The notes under the pieces: model-generated | Seen by the model: the letters and a program-made list of their open reading frames with translations, nothing else | The model's database searches: none | What the model was told of the DNA's origin: nothing | Shown: positions 1 to 9,749 of the stretch, piece by piece | How the letters are laid out: each line of letters begins with the position of its first letter | Position numbering within the stretch: position 1 is the stretch's first letter | Made by a program: the position numbers and the translations under genes | Assembly: GCA_030704615.1 (NCBI GenBank) | Contig: CM060731.1 | Coordinates: 33,604,001-33,668,000, forward strand | Source of the DNA: Takakia lepidozioides | Taxonomy: Eukaryota > Streptophyta > Takakiopsida > Takakiales > Takakiaceae | DNA: 64,000 bases | Direction: 5' to 3'

Positions 1-59
1 CTCCTCATCCAGTCCTCCTCTCCAGTCATACTCTCTGACTCCTCGAGGTCTTCTTGTAG

Positions 60-633
60 CAGGTAATCTACTAGATTTCTTTGTGGTAATTTGTATCTCG
101 TGTATCCCATTATGCACGGTTAGTAACTGAGAATTCCAGTCATGGAATACCCTGGCCTGTTTCAGCCACGGACGTCCCAATAATAAGGAGTAAGCCTGAC
201 TTCAGGAACGTATCATAATGAACTCCTCTTATTAATCCCAATGGCTGTACACTTCTTTGATCTGCCATTGTTACTGTAAATGGGGCTGGTTTCATGTTAC
301 TTAGACCAAGCTTCTCCTTAATTGGTCTGTCATGATATTTACTCCAGAACCACCATCTATCAGTACATCAGTTAGTTCTGTGCTTCCAATTCTCAATTGG
401 ATTACTGGCATAGAATCATCAAAGTCCATGACTGTTTCTCGCCCTTCCGGCTTCACATTATAACTGGTCACCTTGCTGTTCAGGTCTGTGTTTCCTGTCT
501 CTTGGGCAATTCGATTGATTGCTTGATACAGCCTGTGCCTACAATAAGGTGCCACAGCTAATAGCTGTCCAATGGTAATTTCTGCTTTGGTCTGACATAT
601 TACTGCAGCCAAAGTCTCTTCATTACTTTGCAT
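60..633 (-). pseudogene. Retropepsin-like aspartic protease domain of the gypsy element
   Basis: The minus-strand frame from 633 to 301 contains LIDGGSGVNIMT, which matches the active-site loop of retroviral-type aspartic proteases (usually D-S/T-G; here D-G-G, an atypical residue). Coding signal continues leftward after a frame change: around 120-190 one reads a segment with LGRPWL, the typical end of this domain in plant gypsy elements. The protease would cut the gag-pol polyprotein inside virus-like particles. The Ser/Thr to Gly change in the active triad and the frame break suggest an inactive copy. Confidence 0.7.
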
Positions 634-881
634 GTCTGCATCTTCTTTTTTTTTTCTTCTTCACTCCCTTCTTTTTCTCCATCCGAATCAGAGGAATCTG
701 CCACAGGAATATCAGTACTCTTTTGCATTTCCCTTATAGTATCTGCCACTTCCTTGTGCAGTTCCTTCTCATCTTTCCAAGTCTCTTCATCTTCAGGCAT
801 ATCATTGCCACTTCCAGTCTCATCTTCTTCCTCTTACTGGAGGTATTAGTTTGGCTTTACTTCTTGTTACTATCATTGTAC

Positions 882-1463
882 TTACTTCTGTACAACACAT
901 GGCCTAACCATGTGAGCTGCCACCACTGGGCCCTCATTCACAGGAGCTCTCATCTCATTCTGGTGTCTTATCCAGAATGAACAGGCTGCCTTGCGATGTC
1001 CTGGCTGATTACAATAGTAACATAGCTCTTCACCATTGGGTCCTCGCCCTTGGTCTGTTCTTGGATTATTTCTATAATCCTGATTCCCGGGCTGGTAATT
1101 CCCCCTTGGATTACCCTGATAGTTGCCTCTGGAATTTCCTTGGTAATTCCCTCTTGAATTACCTCTCCCTTCCATGCCATTGTTATAACCACCAGACCTA
1201 CCATAGTGGTCCTGATCATTGTTTCTTCTTGGCTGGGGCTGCACCTGATGCACCCTTACTTGCCTAGGTTCTCTTGCAGCTGTCCTTCTGTTGTAGTAAC
1301 AATTCTCAGTAGAATGGTTATCCATTTTACAGATAGTACAGTGTTTCTCCTTCATGTGGCATTCTGTGGTGGTATGGCCTTCATTCTGGCACTTTGCACA
1401 CCATACACCCTTCCTCCAATGTGTTGCAGCCTCTGTGGCATACTTCTTCAAGATTTCTTCCAA
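882..1463 (-). CDS. Gag nucleocapsid part with CCHC zinc knuckles
   Basis: The 193-residue frame has a classic zinc knuckle, CYYCNQPGHRKAAC, near its C-terminus. Near its N-terminus are two further Cys/His clusters (CAKCQNEGHTTTEC and CTICKMDNHSTENC). Between them lies a Gly/Asn/Arg-rich stretch with repeated N-P/S-R-G-N-Y-Q units. Such regions bind the element's RNA during packaging. It overlaps the gag core ORF (ending at 1448) in another frame, so either a frameshift joins them or one has been lost. The ORF has no stop inside. Confidence 0.75.
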   Translation of the reverse strand: MEEILKKYATEAATHWRKGVWCAKCQNEGHTTTECHMKEKHCTICKMDNHSTENCYYNRRTAAREPRQVRVHQVQPQPRRNNDQDHYGRSGGYNNGMEGRGNSRGNYQGNSRGNYQGNPRGNYQPGNQDYRNNPRTDQGRGPNGEELCYYCNQPGHRKAACSFWIRHQNEMRAPVNEGPVVAAHMVRPCVVQK

Positions 1464-2020
1464 TTTTTTTCATAGTTATCCCTCTTCAACTTCTCCTTTC
1501 TCTTACTCTTTCTTTTTAGTTCTTGCTCTTCTTCTTCATCTGACTCATCCTCAGAGTCCTCATCTTCCTTTTTCTCTCTCCTGAGCATTCCCAATTGCTC
1601 AATTCTGTTTGCAGTTTCAAATGCCTCCTCCACTGTATTATGGGGTAACATATCCACTTTCTTTTGCAACTCTGGTCTTAGTCCACTCACAAACCAAGTC
1701 TTCTGTAAACCGGGCGCTGGTACTGCAGCCAGCTTTTTCATCATCAATTCCATCTTCTCCATATACTCTTCAACAGTTTCATGCTTCTTCTGCTTCAGCT
1801 GTTGTAAACTTCCATACACTTCATCCTCAGTTTTACTTGTCCTGAACCTATTTCGAAATGCTGTATTCAAGCCATTCCAGGTTAGGAAATGATTATCAGG
1901 GAATCTTGCATACCATTCACTTGCTTTCTTGATAAGTGAACAAGGAAACAGTCTCATCTTGGCATCATCGCCATTCTCATTGTTCACTATACACATGCTC
2001 AAATTGGCTAATGTGTACAT
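1448..2020 (-). CDS. Retrotransposon gag core domain
   Basis: The 190-residue frame contains features of the plant retrotransposon gag family: an A-x-x-W-Y segment (KKASEWYARFP), followed by F-x-x-x-F-R/N-R-F (AFRNRF) and a Q-x-K-Q-x-x-x-E-x-V-x-E-Y-M-x-K block. It ends with a Glu/Asp/Lys-rich tail. This is the capsid part. It lies directly upstream (minus sense) of the zinc-knuckle ORF. Residues before its first Met are probably coding as well, since the Pro/Gly-rich frame at 1977-2195 runs into it in the same sense. Confidence 0.75.
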   Translation of the reverse strand: MYTLANLSMCIVNNENGDDAKMRLFPCSLIKKASEWYARFPDNHFLTWNGLNTAFRNRFRTSKTEDEVYGSLQQLKQKKHETVEEYMEKMELMMKKLAAVPAPGLQKTWFVSGLRPELQKKVDMLPHNTVEEAFETANRIEQLGMLRREKKEDEDSEDESDEEEEQELKRKSKRKEKLKRDNYEKNWKKS

Positions 2021-2829
2021 CGGGATCCCCTTTTCCTGAATATATTGGAAAGGGTGGTTTTGCCCGTGTTGGTTGTAACGCCATCTGTGGCCCTACCTTC
2101 TGCCCACTGACAGGTGCTGGCACCCTTGCTGGTGCTGGTCCTTCTGGACCTGTTGTTTTTGTGGTGGATCTTCCACCAAGTGGGCCCTTGAGCACTCCTT
2201 GCTTCTGGCCCCACGATATTCACAGTATTCCCAGCTTCAGTTGCACTACTTCCCACACTCCCTGTCCCCCCAGAGCCAGATCCAGGCAGCCCGCCTGATC
2301 CCCCTGAGCCGACACCTTCGTTGGCCTGTGATCCAAGTGCTCCACTTGATCCAGGTCCAACGGGTTGGGATGTCCTGGTTGTAGTCTCAACCTCAGCTGT
2401 TGGGTCTACTTCTTCATATTCTTCCTCTCTCTTTCTTCTCTCTGTTTTCATCCTCCAAGTTCTGCCCTTGGGTTTCTTCTTCACTCATGTAACTCAACTG
2501 TAATGGTGTTGGAGAGTCTGAACTCTCCGTTGGCTCTGCCACATCCTCTTCTCCTTCTTCACCTTCTGCTTCAGAAACTGGAGTTCCTGCTTTTGGTGTT
2601 CCATGCCAACTCTTATCAAAGATTCTGTCAAGTCTTTTATCCAAGGATGTACCTCAGATCTTTCACCTCGTGATTGATCTTCTTCCTGTACCAATTCCCT
2701 TAATCTTTCTTGCAAAGAAACAGAAGGAGTGGCATCCAACTCTAGTTCTTCCGGTATAGGTGATGCACTCTTTGATCTTATGGTGTGAGAGGTCCAGATG
2801 ATTCCCCTATGTCTATTCCTCTCTCCCAA
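2008..2829 (-). other. Low-complexity N-terminal gag/linker region of the gypsy element
   Basis: Overlapping minus-strand frames encode Gly/Ser-rich and Glu/Lys-rich, coiled-coil-like sequence (for example a run with QERLRELVQEEDQSR). It sits between the unknown ORF at 2931-3572 and the gag core. No domain is recognised. The frames switch at about 2,490 and 2,420, which fits indels in an old copy. Confidence 0.45.
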
Positions 2830-2930
2830 AGATATGGATAATTAGCTTTCAGATAGCTTTCTCTTTTTGCTGAATATCTCTGTCGTCTAGCTTCTCTTTC
2901 ATCACTCATGTCCCATGTCTTTCATTTCTT

Positions 2931-3572
2931 TTAATGTGGCAATAACCAAAACTCTCTTCTGTAATATCTCTCGTATATGCCTGGGTTTCTTTCAAGCTTC
3001 AATGCACCCTTGGCTATACTTGAAGTCTCCGTTACCATATAACCATATGGCAAACAAGTCTGAAAAGCTGTTCTTGGTGTGAGTTTGATCCACAAAATAT
3101 CCTTTGGAATCCAATTCTTTACCAGTACAAGCTCTTCATGCATATGAGTATAAACATTCACCTTTCTTTCTTCCCAGCCTTCAAACTCTACTCGTTTAAT
3201 GGATAGCAATGCTATCACATAAACCAATGTTGGTAACCAACGTGCTCTTCCTCTACAGGCTACCTGATAAATCTTTATCACTCCTTTCTCCAGACCCCAT
3301 TCTGGATCAGCATCATGCACTCGTTTAAGAATATTTTCTTTACAACCGTCTGGCAATTCCAAGAACCTTTGAAAGAATTGTTTGGACAATCTTTCTTCCT
3401 TCGTTCCACAGGGAATTTGATTCACTTCAAATTCTTTAATGGTCCAACCACCATGATCCCACCAGATGCCTGTCACATCTGGTTGTTCATGTCCCAGGTC
3501 CCCAGTATGGTCGCCAAATGTCGCGCGGCTTTTACTCACCCATCCCTTCGCTATCCGAGGCGGAAACTCCAA
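2931..3572 (-). CDS. Unrecognised 213-residue ORF at the 5' end of the gypsy element
   Basis: One open frame of 213 residues begins near MEFPPRIAKGWVSKS and contains a Trp-rich patch (GIWWDHGGWTIKEF), a Cys-containing segment and no recognised domain. Its place just upstream of gag in the same sense suggests an element-encoded leader ORF or the N-terminal part of gag. It could also be unrelated host sequence. The ORF is long for this AT-rich DNA and its codon use looks coding, but I cannot assign a function. Confidence 0.4.
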   Translation of the reverse strand: MEFPPRIAKGWVSKSRATFGDHTGDLGHEQPDVTGIWWDHGGWTIKEFEVNQIPCGTKEERLSKQFFQRFLELPDGCKENILKRVHDADPEWGLEKGVIKIYQVACRGRARWLPTLVYVIALLSIKRVEFEGWEERKVNVYTHMHEELVLVKNWIPKDILWIKLTPRTAFQTCLPYGYMVTETSSIAKGALKLERNPGIYERYYRREFWLLPH

Positions 3573-4124
3573 GATAGAAGTTGGAAATCTCTAAGTACTC
3601 AGCCCGCGCAGAACAATCAGTCATGACCTACAGCTAGTGTATCATGGGGGTGTTTCCTATTTGTTTCCTTTCCGCATTCATCTTAGCTACTACCATTGAT
3701 AATTAAGTATCAGTTTGCTTCATCAATCTATCGGTTTCCATCACTCATCCATTCAATCCACAGCTTCACTCAGATCTCTCTACACAGTGTGATTGTATCG
3801 TATAAGTATCAGATTATGATTTATCAGGTATCAGGCCGAAGCCATTGTGTCTCTAATCTGCTCTACAATATCACTACAGCTTTGCATATAACAAGCATCT
3901 ACTAATCCTCTTCCTCCTTCACCGTGCTCTCCATCTTCGATCTCCGCTCCCGCCTCACTAAGAAGTCCTCCTCCGAATGATCCCTCCCCCCGTCCCCCTT
4001 TATCTTCCTCCGCGTTTCTAACCGTTTCCCTCACTAACCGTCGTCTGTGAACTAACATGTTCCCTTCGCAGGTGTTGTTCCCCACAGTCGTTCCCTGTCC
4101 TACTCTTCGTTCCCTATGATCGTG

Positions 4125-4350
4125 ACAGCAAGCTGTGACTGGCTGTGTGAAACTGTGACGGGCTGTGACTGGCTGTGTTTGGCTGTGTCGGGCTGTGACT
4201 GGCTGTGCGACTGTGTTTGGCTGTGTCGGGCTGTGACTGGCTGTGTGGGCTGTGTGGGCTGTGTCGGGCTGTGACCTGTGTGGCTGTGACGCTGTGACGA
4301 CTGTGACGGCTGTGACGGGCTGTGTTGGCTGTGTCGGCTGTGTAACCCCC
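4125..4350 (+). repeat. Minisatellite of GGCTGTGACT / GGCTGTGTTT / GGCTGTGTCG units
   Basis: About twenty short units of 8-12 bases, all built on GGCTGTG, are packed head to tail. Unit types alternate (GAC, TGT, TCG endings) with some higher-order order. It is not telomere-like (no TTTAGGG). Coding is unlikely: the minus-strand ORF here is only a run of Ser/Gln/His/Thr caused by the repeat. Confidence 0.9.
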
Positions 4351-4359
4351 CTCTACAGT

Positions 4360-5100
4360 GCGCTGCTGTCACCCCTAAGGCTCCTGTTGGTCTCAGTCTG
4401 TGCAAAAATTAAGGGTACCCTACAGATCCCGTATAAGTGTCTAAGTCCCCGACAGTCCTCTAACACACCGTGGCTACTACCATGCATATGTACCCAAACA
4501 CCATGCTCATGCCCCGCTCGACTTTGCCCGGATATACTCCTCGTCCAAGGTCTACCTATCAACACTTCACCCCCTACCTCACCATCCCCACACCTCACCA
4601 TCCATTTTATTGAATTCACATTTTGCCATGATCATTATCCAAATGATTCAATCTTAGAAAAACGGCAAAAATATACTCCGCTTATCCTTGCACTCCGAAG
4701 GCGTGTCTGGAATACCGACCTGTTAACTGTCATCACAGCCGGCACTCGAGGTGATATTCATAACGCCAGTATCACGGACATACACGATAACTTCCAAATT
4801 CCCATTCTTCCCATCCACAAATGTTTCAAAGAAATCCATCTCACGACACTCCGTTCACTCACAGCTATTATCACCAACAAACGTCAACTGGAATCCGGCA
4901 CTTCAAACGCACCTTAGGTCCCCCAGGATACCCCTGGGTACCTAGGGGTACCCTCGCCCCCTCTATTTTTAGCGGTCACCTGGTGTCCCTCTGGACACTT
5001 TTTGTTATAGGGCCCACCCCCGAAAGGGGGTAGTAGCCGCAAGGCGAAGTGGCTCTTAGTTACGCCGGCCTCGGCCGGAGTCTTCTCTCACTCTCTCTGC
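4360..5100. other. No gene seen; abrupt edge of the second gypsy element
   Basis: I see no supported gene. A GC-rich patch at 4,915-5,095 holds short inverted motifs (for example GGGTACCTAGGGGTACCC around 4,937 and CGGCCTCGGCCG around 5,065). It abuts the truncated integrase at about 5,100, so the patch may be the end of another inserted repeat. Confidence 0.4.
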
Positions 5101-5136
5101 TCGAGGATGATGACCATAATTGGAGAAAAATGGAGT

Positions 5137-5562
5137 TTACTTGGTCGAAGAATGTATAGTGTTGTTGTAGGCAAACTCAGCCAATGACATAAGGTCCGTC
5201 CAATTATCTTGGTGATAATTTATCGTACAGCGAAGATACTGCTCCAAAATCTGGTTTACACGTTCGGTTTGACCATCAGTCTGTGGATGATTAGCTGTAG
5301 AGAGGTTGATCTTAGTATCCAATATGTGAAATAATCCCCCCCAGAAATTTGATATGAACTGTGGTCCTCGATCAGATACGATATCCTTCGGTAGTCCATG
5401 AATGCGGTAGATATTATTGAGGAAGAGTCTTGCAGTTTCCTCGCTGGTAACCATCTTATTACATGGAATGAAATGTGTCATCTTTGTAAAACGATCTACA
5501 ATAACAAGGATTGAATCGGTGGTCTTGGAAATTGGAAGGTCCGTAATAAAGTCCATAGACAC
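5137..5562 (-). pseudogene. Integrase catalytic core of the gypsy element
   Basis: The 141-residue open frame holds all parts of a retroviral-type integrase core: the first Asp in SMDFITDLP, the second in DIVSDRGPQF, and the Glu in the TERVNQILEQYL helix after the HPQTDGQ signature. It would insert the cDNA into the genome. The zinc-binding domain should lie at about 5,600-5,800 but is interrupted by stops. An in-frame stop follows IHSSTK at the 5,137 end, with family-like sequence read for about ten more codons before homology ends. Confidence 0.85.
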
Positions 5563-5814
5563 GGACGACCATGGACCCTTGGGAATGGGTAATGGTTGAA
5601 GAAGGCCGTAAGGTCGATGTCATGGTCCCTTCGCTCTAGCACACGTGTCGCAAGATTTTATAAATTCTTTCACGAGTTTCCACATCTGTGGCCACCAATA
5701 GTTCCTTGATATCAATTCCATTGTTTTGTTGAAGCCGAAATGTCCTGCAGCCGGAAGATCATGACATGTTTGAAGAATTCGAAGTCGTATAGGTCCTGGA
5801 GGTACATAGAGAAA

Positions 5815-6261
5815 TCATTTGAAATAAAGTAAGTCATCTTTGAATTCGAAGTCGTTTGTAACATGTGGGTTGTCTTGAGGTCGATTTAGTTGACTTCGTA
5901 GTGTCGTGGCAAATTGGTCGCTGTTCAGTGCTCCCTGAATCTCCTTTATGATCTCTACATCGTCATAGGTGAACATGGATAATATATTCACTTGGAGATT
6001 TGCTGGCTTCAAGATGATGGATTTCTGTTGGTCAAAAGCTGTATCCCCTTCTTTTGGCGCAAGATACGATCGTCGAGAAAGAGCATCTGGTTTTCCTTGA
6101 AGATGTCCGGGACGATAGGTAATAACAAAATCAAACCTTGCTAGTGACATACTCCATCTCGCTTGACGTCGATTCAAAACACGAGCACTCATAAAATACT
6201 CGAGGTTTTTGTGATCGGCCACATGAGGTGGAAACGGCGCCAGATGTTTAGCTCCCTCCAA
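5815..6261 (-). pseudogene. RNase H C-terminal part and linker of the gypsy element
   Basis: The 148-residue frame includes the end of the RNase H domain ([18 protein letters not shown] followed by NPDALSRR-like GKPDALSRR, which is typical of gypsy pol) and the linker that leads to integrase. The start of RNase H, at 6,260-6,600, is in other frames with stops, so the domain is not continuous. The enzyme would remove the RNA strand during reverse transcription. Confidence 0.75.
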
Positions 6262-6599
6262 TAGATGACGTCACTCCTCAAAAACATCAATAATCGTTAG
6301 AAGTTCTTTGTCATGGATTTCATAATTGATTTCCGCAGCGGAAAATTTGCAAGAACGACAACCAACAAGGTGAAGTCGGCCATCTGTACCGTATTGATAG
6401 AGTACCGCGCCAAGTGCAAAGTCCGATACATCTGCTTCAAAAAAGAATGGTTTAGATGGGTCTGCATGTACCAGTATTGGAGCCGTTTGAATGTCTGCTT
6501 CTGCTTCAGCCTTTCAAATGCTTGGTCAGCCTTCTCGTCCTATACAAATTTGTTCTTCCCTGTGAGTCGTGTCAATGGTGCAGCAATTTTGGAGTAGTC

Positions 6600-7150
6600 A
6601 TTGATAAAGATTCTATAGAAATTTGCAAATCCTAGAAAACATTGTACATCTCAGACCGAAGTTGGTTTAATCCACTTGATGATGGTTTGTATTTTCTTCT
6701 GATCCATAAGACTCCTTTGTCGGAAATAATGTAGCCCAAAATTTCGACTTCAGATTGGTAGAAAAGACATTTTTTCCAACTTGGCATATAGTCTTTTTTC
6801 CCTCAATTTATCAAGGACAAGGCGTACATGACGACCATGTTCTTCTTTATTTTGTGAAAATATCAAAATATCGTCCAAATAGATGACTACAAAGTCATCT
6901 AAAAATTCTCGAAAAATGTCATTCATCATGCGTTGAAAAATTGCTAAAGCATTTATAAGACCGAAAGGCATAACATTGTATTCGAAATGTCCGTACCTTG
7001 TGCGAAAAGCGGTCTTCCATTCGTTTCCTTCTTTTATTCGTACAAAGTTGTAAGTTCATCTCAAGTCGATCTTTGCGAAAAAATTTGCTCGTCCAAGTTG
7101 TTCGAGGAGTCCGAAAATCAGTGGTAGTGGGTAACTATTTTTTATAGTGA
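6600..7150 (-). pseudogene. Reverse transcriptase palm region with YLDD motif
   Basis: The frame at 6,971-6,750 starts [18 protein letters not shown] and includes [11 protein letters not shown], the catalytic Y-x-D-D box of reverse transcriptase. Upstream, the fingers part continues to the 7,056-8,027 ORF after a frame change near 7,050. Downstream, frames are broken between 6,750 and 6,600. The motif itself is intact, but the enzyme could not be made in one piece. Confidence 0.85.
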
Positions 7151-8027
7151 CTTTGTTGAGCCCACGATAGTCCACACACATGCGTAACGATCCGTCTTTC
7201 TTCTTCACAAATAAGATAGGTGCTCCAGCGGGTGATTTCGAATGTCGAATGAAATTATTTGACAAATTTTCATCAATGTATTCGTGTAAAGCAACCAGCT
7301 TCGTCTGAGATAAATTGTAGATCGGGCTGAATGGTGGTTGAGCTCTTTTTTGCAACTCAATTGCACAATCATAAGGTCGATGTTCTGGCAACATGTCTGC
7401 ATTTTTCTTCTCGAAAACATCCTTGAAATCTTGATATTGAGTGGGTAATGTCGAAGTATCTTGGTCTGTTGTGGTTTTGATCGGAGTCGCATAAAGTGCA
7501 AATGTCGCGTCTTTCTTCGTAGCTCTCATGAAGGCTCTAGCTCCAAGAAACAGGGGTTGAATACCTTTGGTACTTTTGCATTTTTGTCTTGTCAAAATTT
7601 TTCGTGATCGCCAGTTGATGTCATGATTATGAAATACAAACCAAGGAAGTCCAAGGATCACATGATTCGTTGGAAACTGAATGACATTGAAAACAATCTG
7701 TGATGCTTGATTTTTAAGCTTCACTTTAAGTGGTCGAGTTTCATGGTCAATATTTCCTGATGCTAACGGTTGTCTATCGATGACTTCAACAGGAGCCGAT
7801 AATTTCTTTCTTACAAGCGTTAAATTGTGTTGCTTCGCAAAGTCTTTGTCAATAAACACGCTGAAGCGCCCAAGTCCAAAAGTGCTTCTACGGAAATATC
7901 TCGATTTTGCATCCCGATCTTTACTGGAACTGTGAAACAAGGTACAGGGTCTGGAGGTAGAAAGAGACCTTTTTTTGGTGAGGAATTTGGGGTGTCCAGC
8001 CGCATGGTCCCTACTGTGACTGGACAT
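7056..8027 (-). pseudogene. Protease C-terminal part and RT N-terminal part
   Basis: This 323-residue open frame joins the end of the protease (ending near [20 protein letters not shown]) to the RT fingers. RT motifs seen are [10 protein letters not shown]-like [31 protein letters not shown] and [19 protein letters not shown]. The active-site triad of the protease lies in another frame: 7,820-8,005 reads [13 protein letters not shown], where the expected D-S/T-G is D-L-G. So at least one frameshift and one active-site change are present. Confidence 0.8.
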
Positions 8028-8089
8028 CTTCGTTTTCCGACCTCATCGTATCAAACACTTGAGTTGTGCCTCGAGCTTTGAATCTTCTC

Positions 8090-8391
8090 TTGTTGGGGCA
8101 GTTTAATGCTATATGATCATCTTCTCCGCAATAAAGACATAATCCATTTGAGCGTCATCTTTGTTTTTCTTGTGGCATCAATGACTTGAATCGGACATCA
8201 TCAATCTCCATAGGATCATTACCGGATGTCTGATGGATCGTTGTGTTTGGTGCCGTAGTAGCAGCGGCATGGTGTGTCATCGACCATCCAGATCGCTTCT
8301 CTTGACGTCTTTCGAACAAACGATTATCGCATGCAATGACTTGGGTGATGAATTCGCTCGGTGTACTCACGTTTGACATTGTCAGCAACAA
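8090..8391 (-). pseudogene. Gag C-terminal part with zinc knuckle
   Basis: The frame 8,391-8,155 continues the gag started at 9,057 after a stop codon near 8,427. Past another stop near 8,155 the same frame gives CLYCGEDDHIALNC, a CCHC zinc knuckle. Two simple stop codons thus split a gag that is otherwise readable, which suggests point decay and not rearrangement. Confidence 0.7.
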
Positions 8392-8424
8392 ATCTTTTAC
8401 ATCCTCTTTTAGGCCACATCGAAA

Positions 8425-9057
8425 CTAACTAATGAGACTCTTCTCATTCCAGTCGAGGTCGCACGCAAGTTGTCGAAATTCGGCAGCATAAACGGAAGCT
8501 AGTCGTGTTCCTTGTCGAAGATTTTGCATCTTTGTCTCTGCAACTCTCTCTCTATCATTCTCTCCAAACGTTGCAGTGAACTCGGACATGAACGCTTCAA
8601 AATTATATAATAAATGCGAATTTTTCTCTAATAGCGGTGCAAACCAAGATAGAGCAATGCCGGATAGAAGGGTGCCCACAAATCCCACTTGAATACCTTC
8701 ATCAGGGTAGCGTTGTGGATGTAGTCGTAGGAACAATCGTACTTGTTGAATAAAACCGCGAAATCTTGATCTCGTCCCATCAAATTTTTCGGGCATGCTG
8801 ACCTTTGGTTGTCTTGTAAGCTGTTGAAGATTTGAAGGAACCGTTGCAGTAGGATTTGTTGTAGTAAGGACTTGTAAGGTTGAAGATCCATTGTTCGACT
8901 CCTTCAACTCTGAAATTTGTTGTTGCAAATTGTTGAGAGCGTTGCCAAAATCTTGAGACTGATCAGCTTGTAGTTGGGCAATAGAGGCACGAAATTCTTG
9001 CATCTGGAGCTGAAGACTCTGCAATGTGGCGACCATTTCTGCAAATGTGCCTTTCAT
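8425..9057 (-). CDS. Gag N-terminal part (coiled coil plus capsid core)
   Basis: The 210-residue frame starts at the first Met after the leader. Residues 1-60 form a Gln/Leu-rich coiled coil (for example LQQQISELKES). From about residue 85 comes the gag core: MPEKFDGTRSRFRGFIQQV, then ALSWFAPLLEK and a region ending RLASVYAAEFRQLACDLDW. This matches gag of sushi/Tf1-type gypsy elements. The frame ends early at a stop; the rest of gag follows at 8,391-8,090. Confidence 0.75.
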   Translation of the reverse strand: MKGTFAEMVATLQSLQLQMQEFRASIAQLQADQSQDFGNALNNLQQQISELKESNNGSSTLQVLTTTNPTATVPSNLQQLTRQPKVSMPEKFDGTRSRFRGFIQQVRLFLRLHPQRYPDEGIQVGFVGTLLSGIALSWFAPLLEKNSHLLYNFEAFMSEFTATFGENDRERVAETKMQNLRQGTRLASVYAAEFRQLACDLDWNEKSLIS

Positions 9058-9099
9058 CTTAACTAACTAAGGAACAAACTTTAGTCTCGTCAAACTGTC

Positions 9100-9746
9100 A
9101 ATGACGAAAACATGAGTGAACACAAACAAGAGATCAGACTAGAGGTACAAGACTAGGCAAGAAGTCAAGGTCAACGTGGCCGTATGCACAATGAGTAAAT
9201 ATGAATCAAGGCGATTTTTATAACAATGAACAAGGGTACAAGATATTGGAACACGACTTGAATACAGGAATGCTGGAAACTGGATTGGAGTACCAGATAC
9301 TGGAAACTGGGCTAGGGTACTGGGAACCGGACTGGAGTACTGGGGACTGGAAACAAGAGTAGCTTGAACTGGTGTTGGCGAGACTGAAGAGTATCCAGTC
9401 TCGTCTCCTATATATACTGGCTACTAAGAAGCTTCCCTAAGAAGCTTCCCCTAAGGAGGTTTCTTGCTAGAGAAGTTTCCAAGATTAAACAAAGGTTTCT
9501 TGATCGATAAGCTTCCTTAAACAAATGAGGTATCTTGATGGAGAAGTTTCCTCCAAATGAAGCTTCCTCAGCAGTTTCCCAAGTTACTCTTGGTAATTTG
9601 GTAAACTCCCGGTAACTTGGTAAGTAATGGTAAATCATGGTAGATCAAGATAAATTACGGTAAGTCATGGTAACTTTCGGTAACATGGTAATTCGGTAAC
9701 TTCTGGTATTACTCCTGATAAGTTCCTCTGGGCTATGTCCGTGACA
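9100..9746 (-). repeat. Probable 5' LTR of the second gypsy element
   Basis: Read on the minus strand, the sequence begins TGTCACGGACATAGCC at 9,746, a start shared by many gypsy chromovirus LTRs as I recall them. A TATATATAGG box at 9,407-9,416 lies where an LTR promoter should be. The LTR holds short internal repeats: TAAC/GGTAA units (9,590-9,710), AAGCTTCC units (9,428-9,560) and GGAAACTGG/GAGTACTGG units (9,260-9,345). The right (3') end and the primer-binding site were not found, and with no second LTR in the window the length is uncertain. Confidence 0.55.
9407..9416 (-). promoter_or_regulatory. TATA box of the LTR promoter
   Basis: Minus-strand TATATATAGG within the putative LTR, about 330 bases downstream of its TGTCACGG start and about 350 bases before the gag start codon. 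Its position fits an RNA polymerase II promoter at the U3/R border. Confidence 0.45.
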
Positions 9747-9749
9747 GAC

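Larger units (their letters stand above)
1..3620 (-). mobile_element. Ty3/gypsy-type LTR retrotransposon, 5' half (gag and protease), cut by the window edge
   Basis: Read on the minus strand, this stretch gives in order an N-terminal ORF of unknown role, a Pro/Ser/Glu-rich segment, a retrotransposon gag core, two sets of CCHC zinc knuckles and a retropepsin-like domain. That is the order of gag and protease in Ty3/gypsy elements. RT, RNase H and integrase would lie to the left of base 1. The reading frames overlap or change several times (near 2,490, 2,010, 1,455 and 880-630), so this copy is probably decayed. I could not identify its LTR or primer-binding site; the right boundary is set only by the end of coding signal. 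Confidence 0.8.
5100..9746 (-). mobile_element. Ty3/gypsy (chromovirus-like) retrotransposon, decayed, one LTR kept
   Basis: On the minus strand the order is LTR (about 9,746 down to about 9,100), gag (9,057-8,155) with a zinc knuckle, protease, RT, RNase H and integrase (5,562-5,137). Integrase after RNase H is diagnostic for Ty3/gypsy. Sequence similarity to the sushi/Tf1-like chromovirus group is a by-eye judgement. The pol frame is broken many times. The copy stops at about 5,100, just after the integrase motif region, so the C-terminal chromodomain (if there was one) and the 3' LTR are missing. Confidence 0.85.

Noticed and set aside
4125-4350. Telomeric or centromeric satellite
   Set aside because: Units are GGCTGTG-based and too few; no TTTAGGG pattern.
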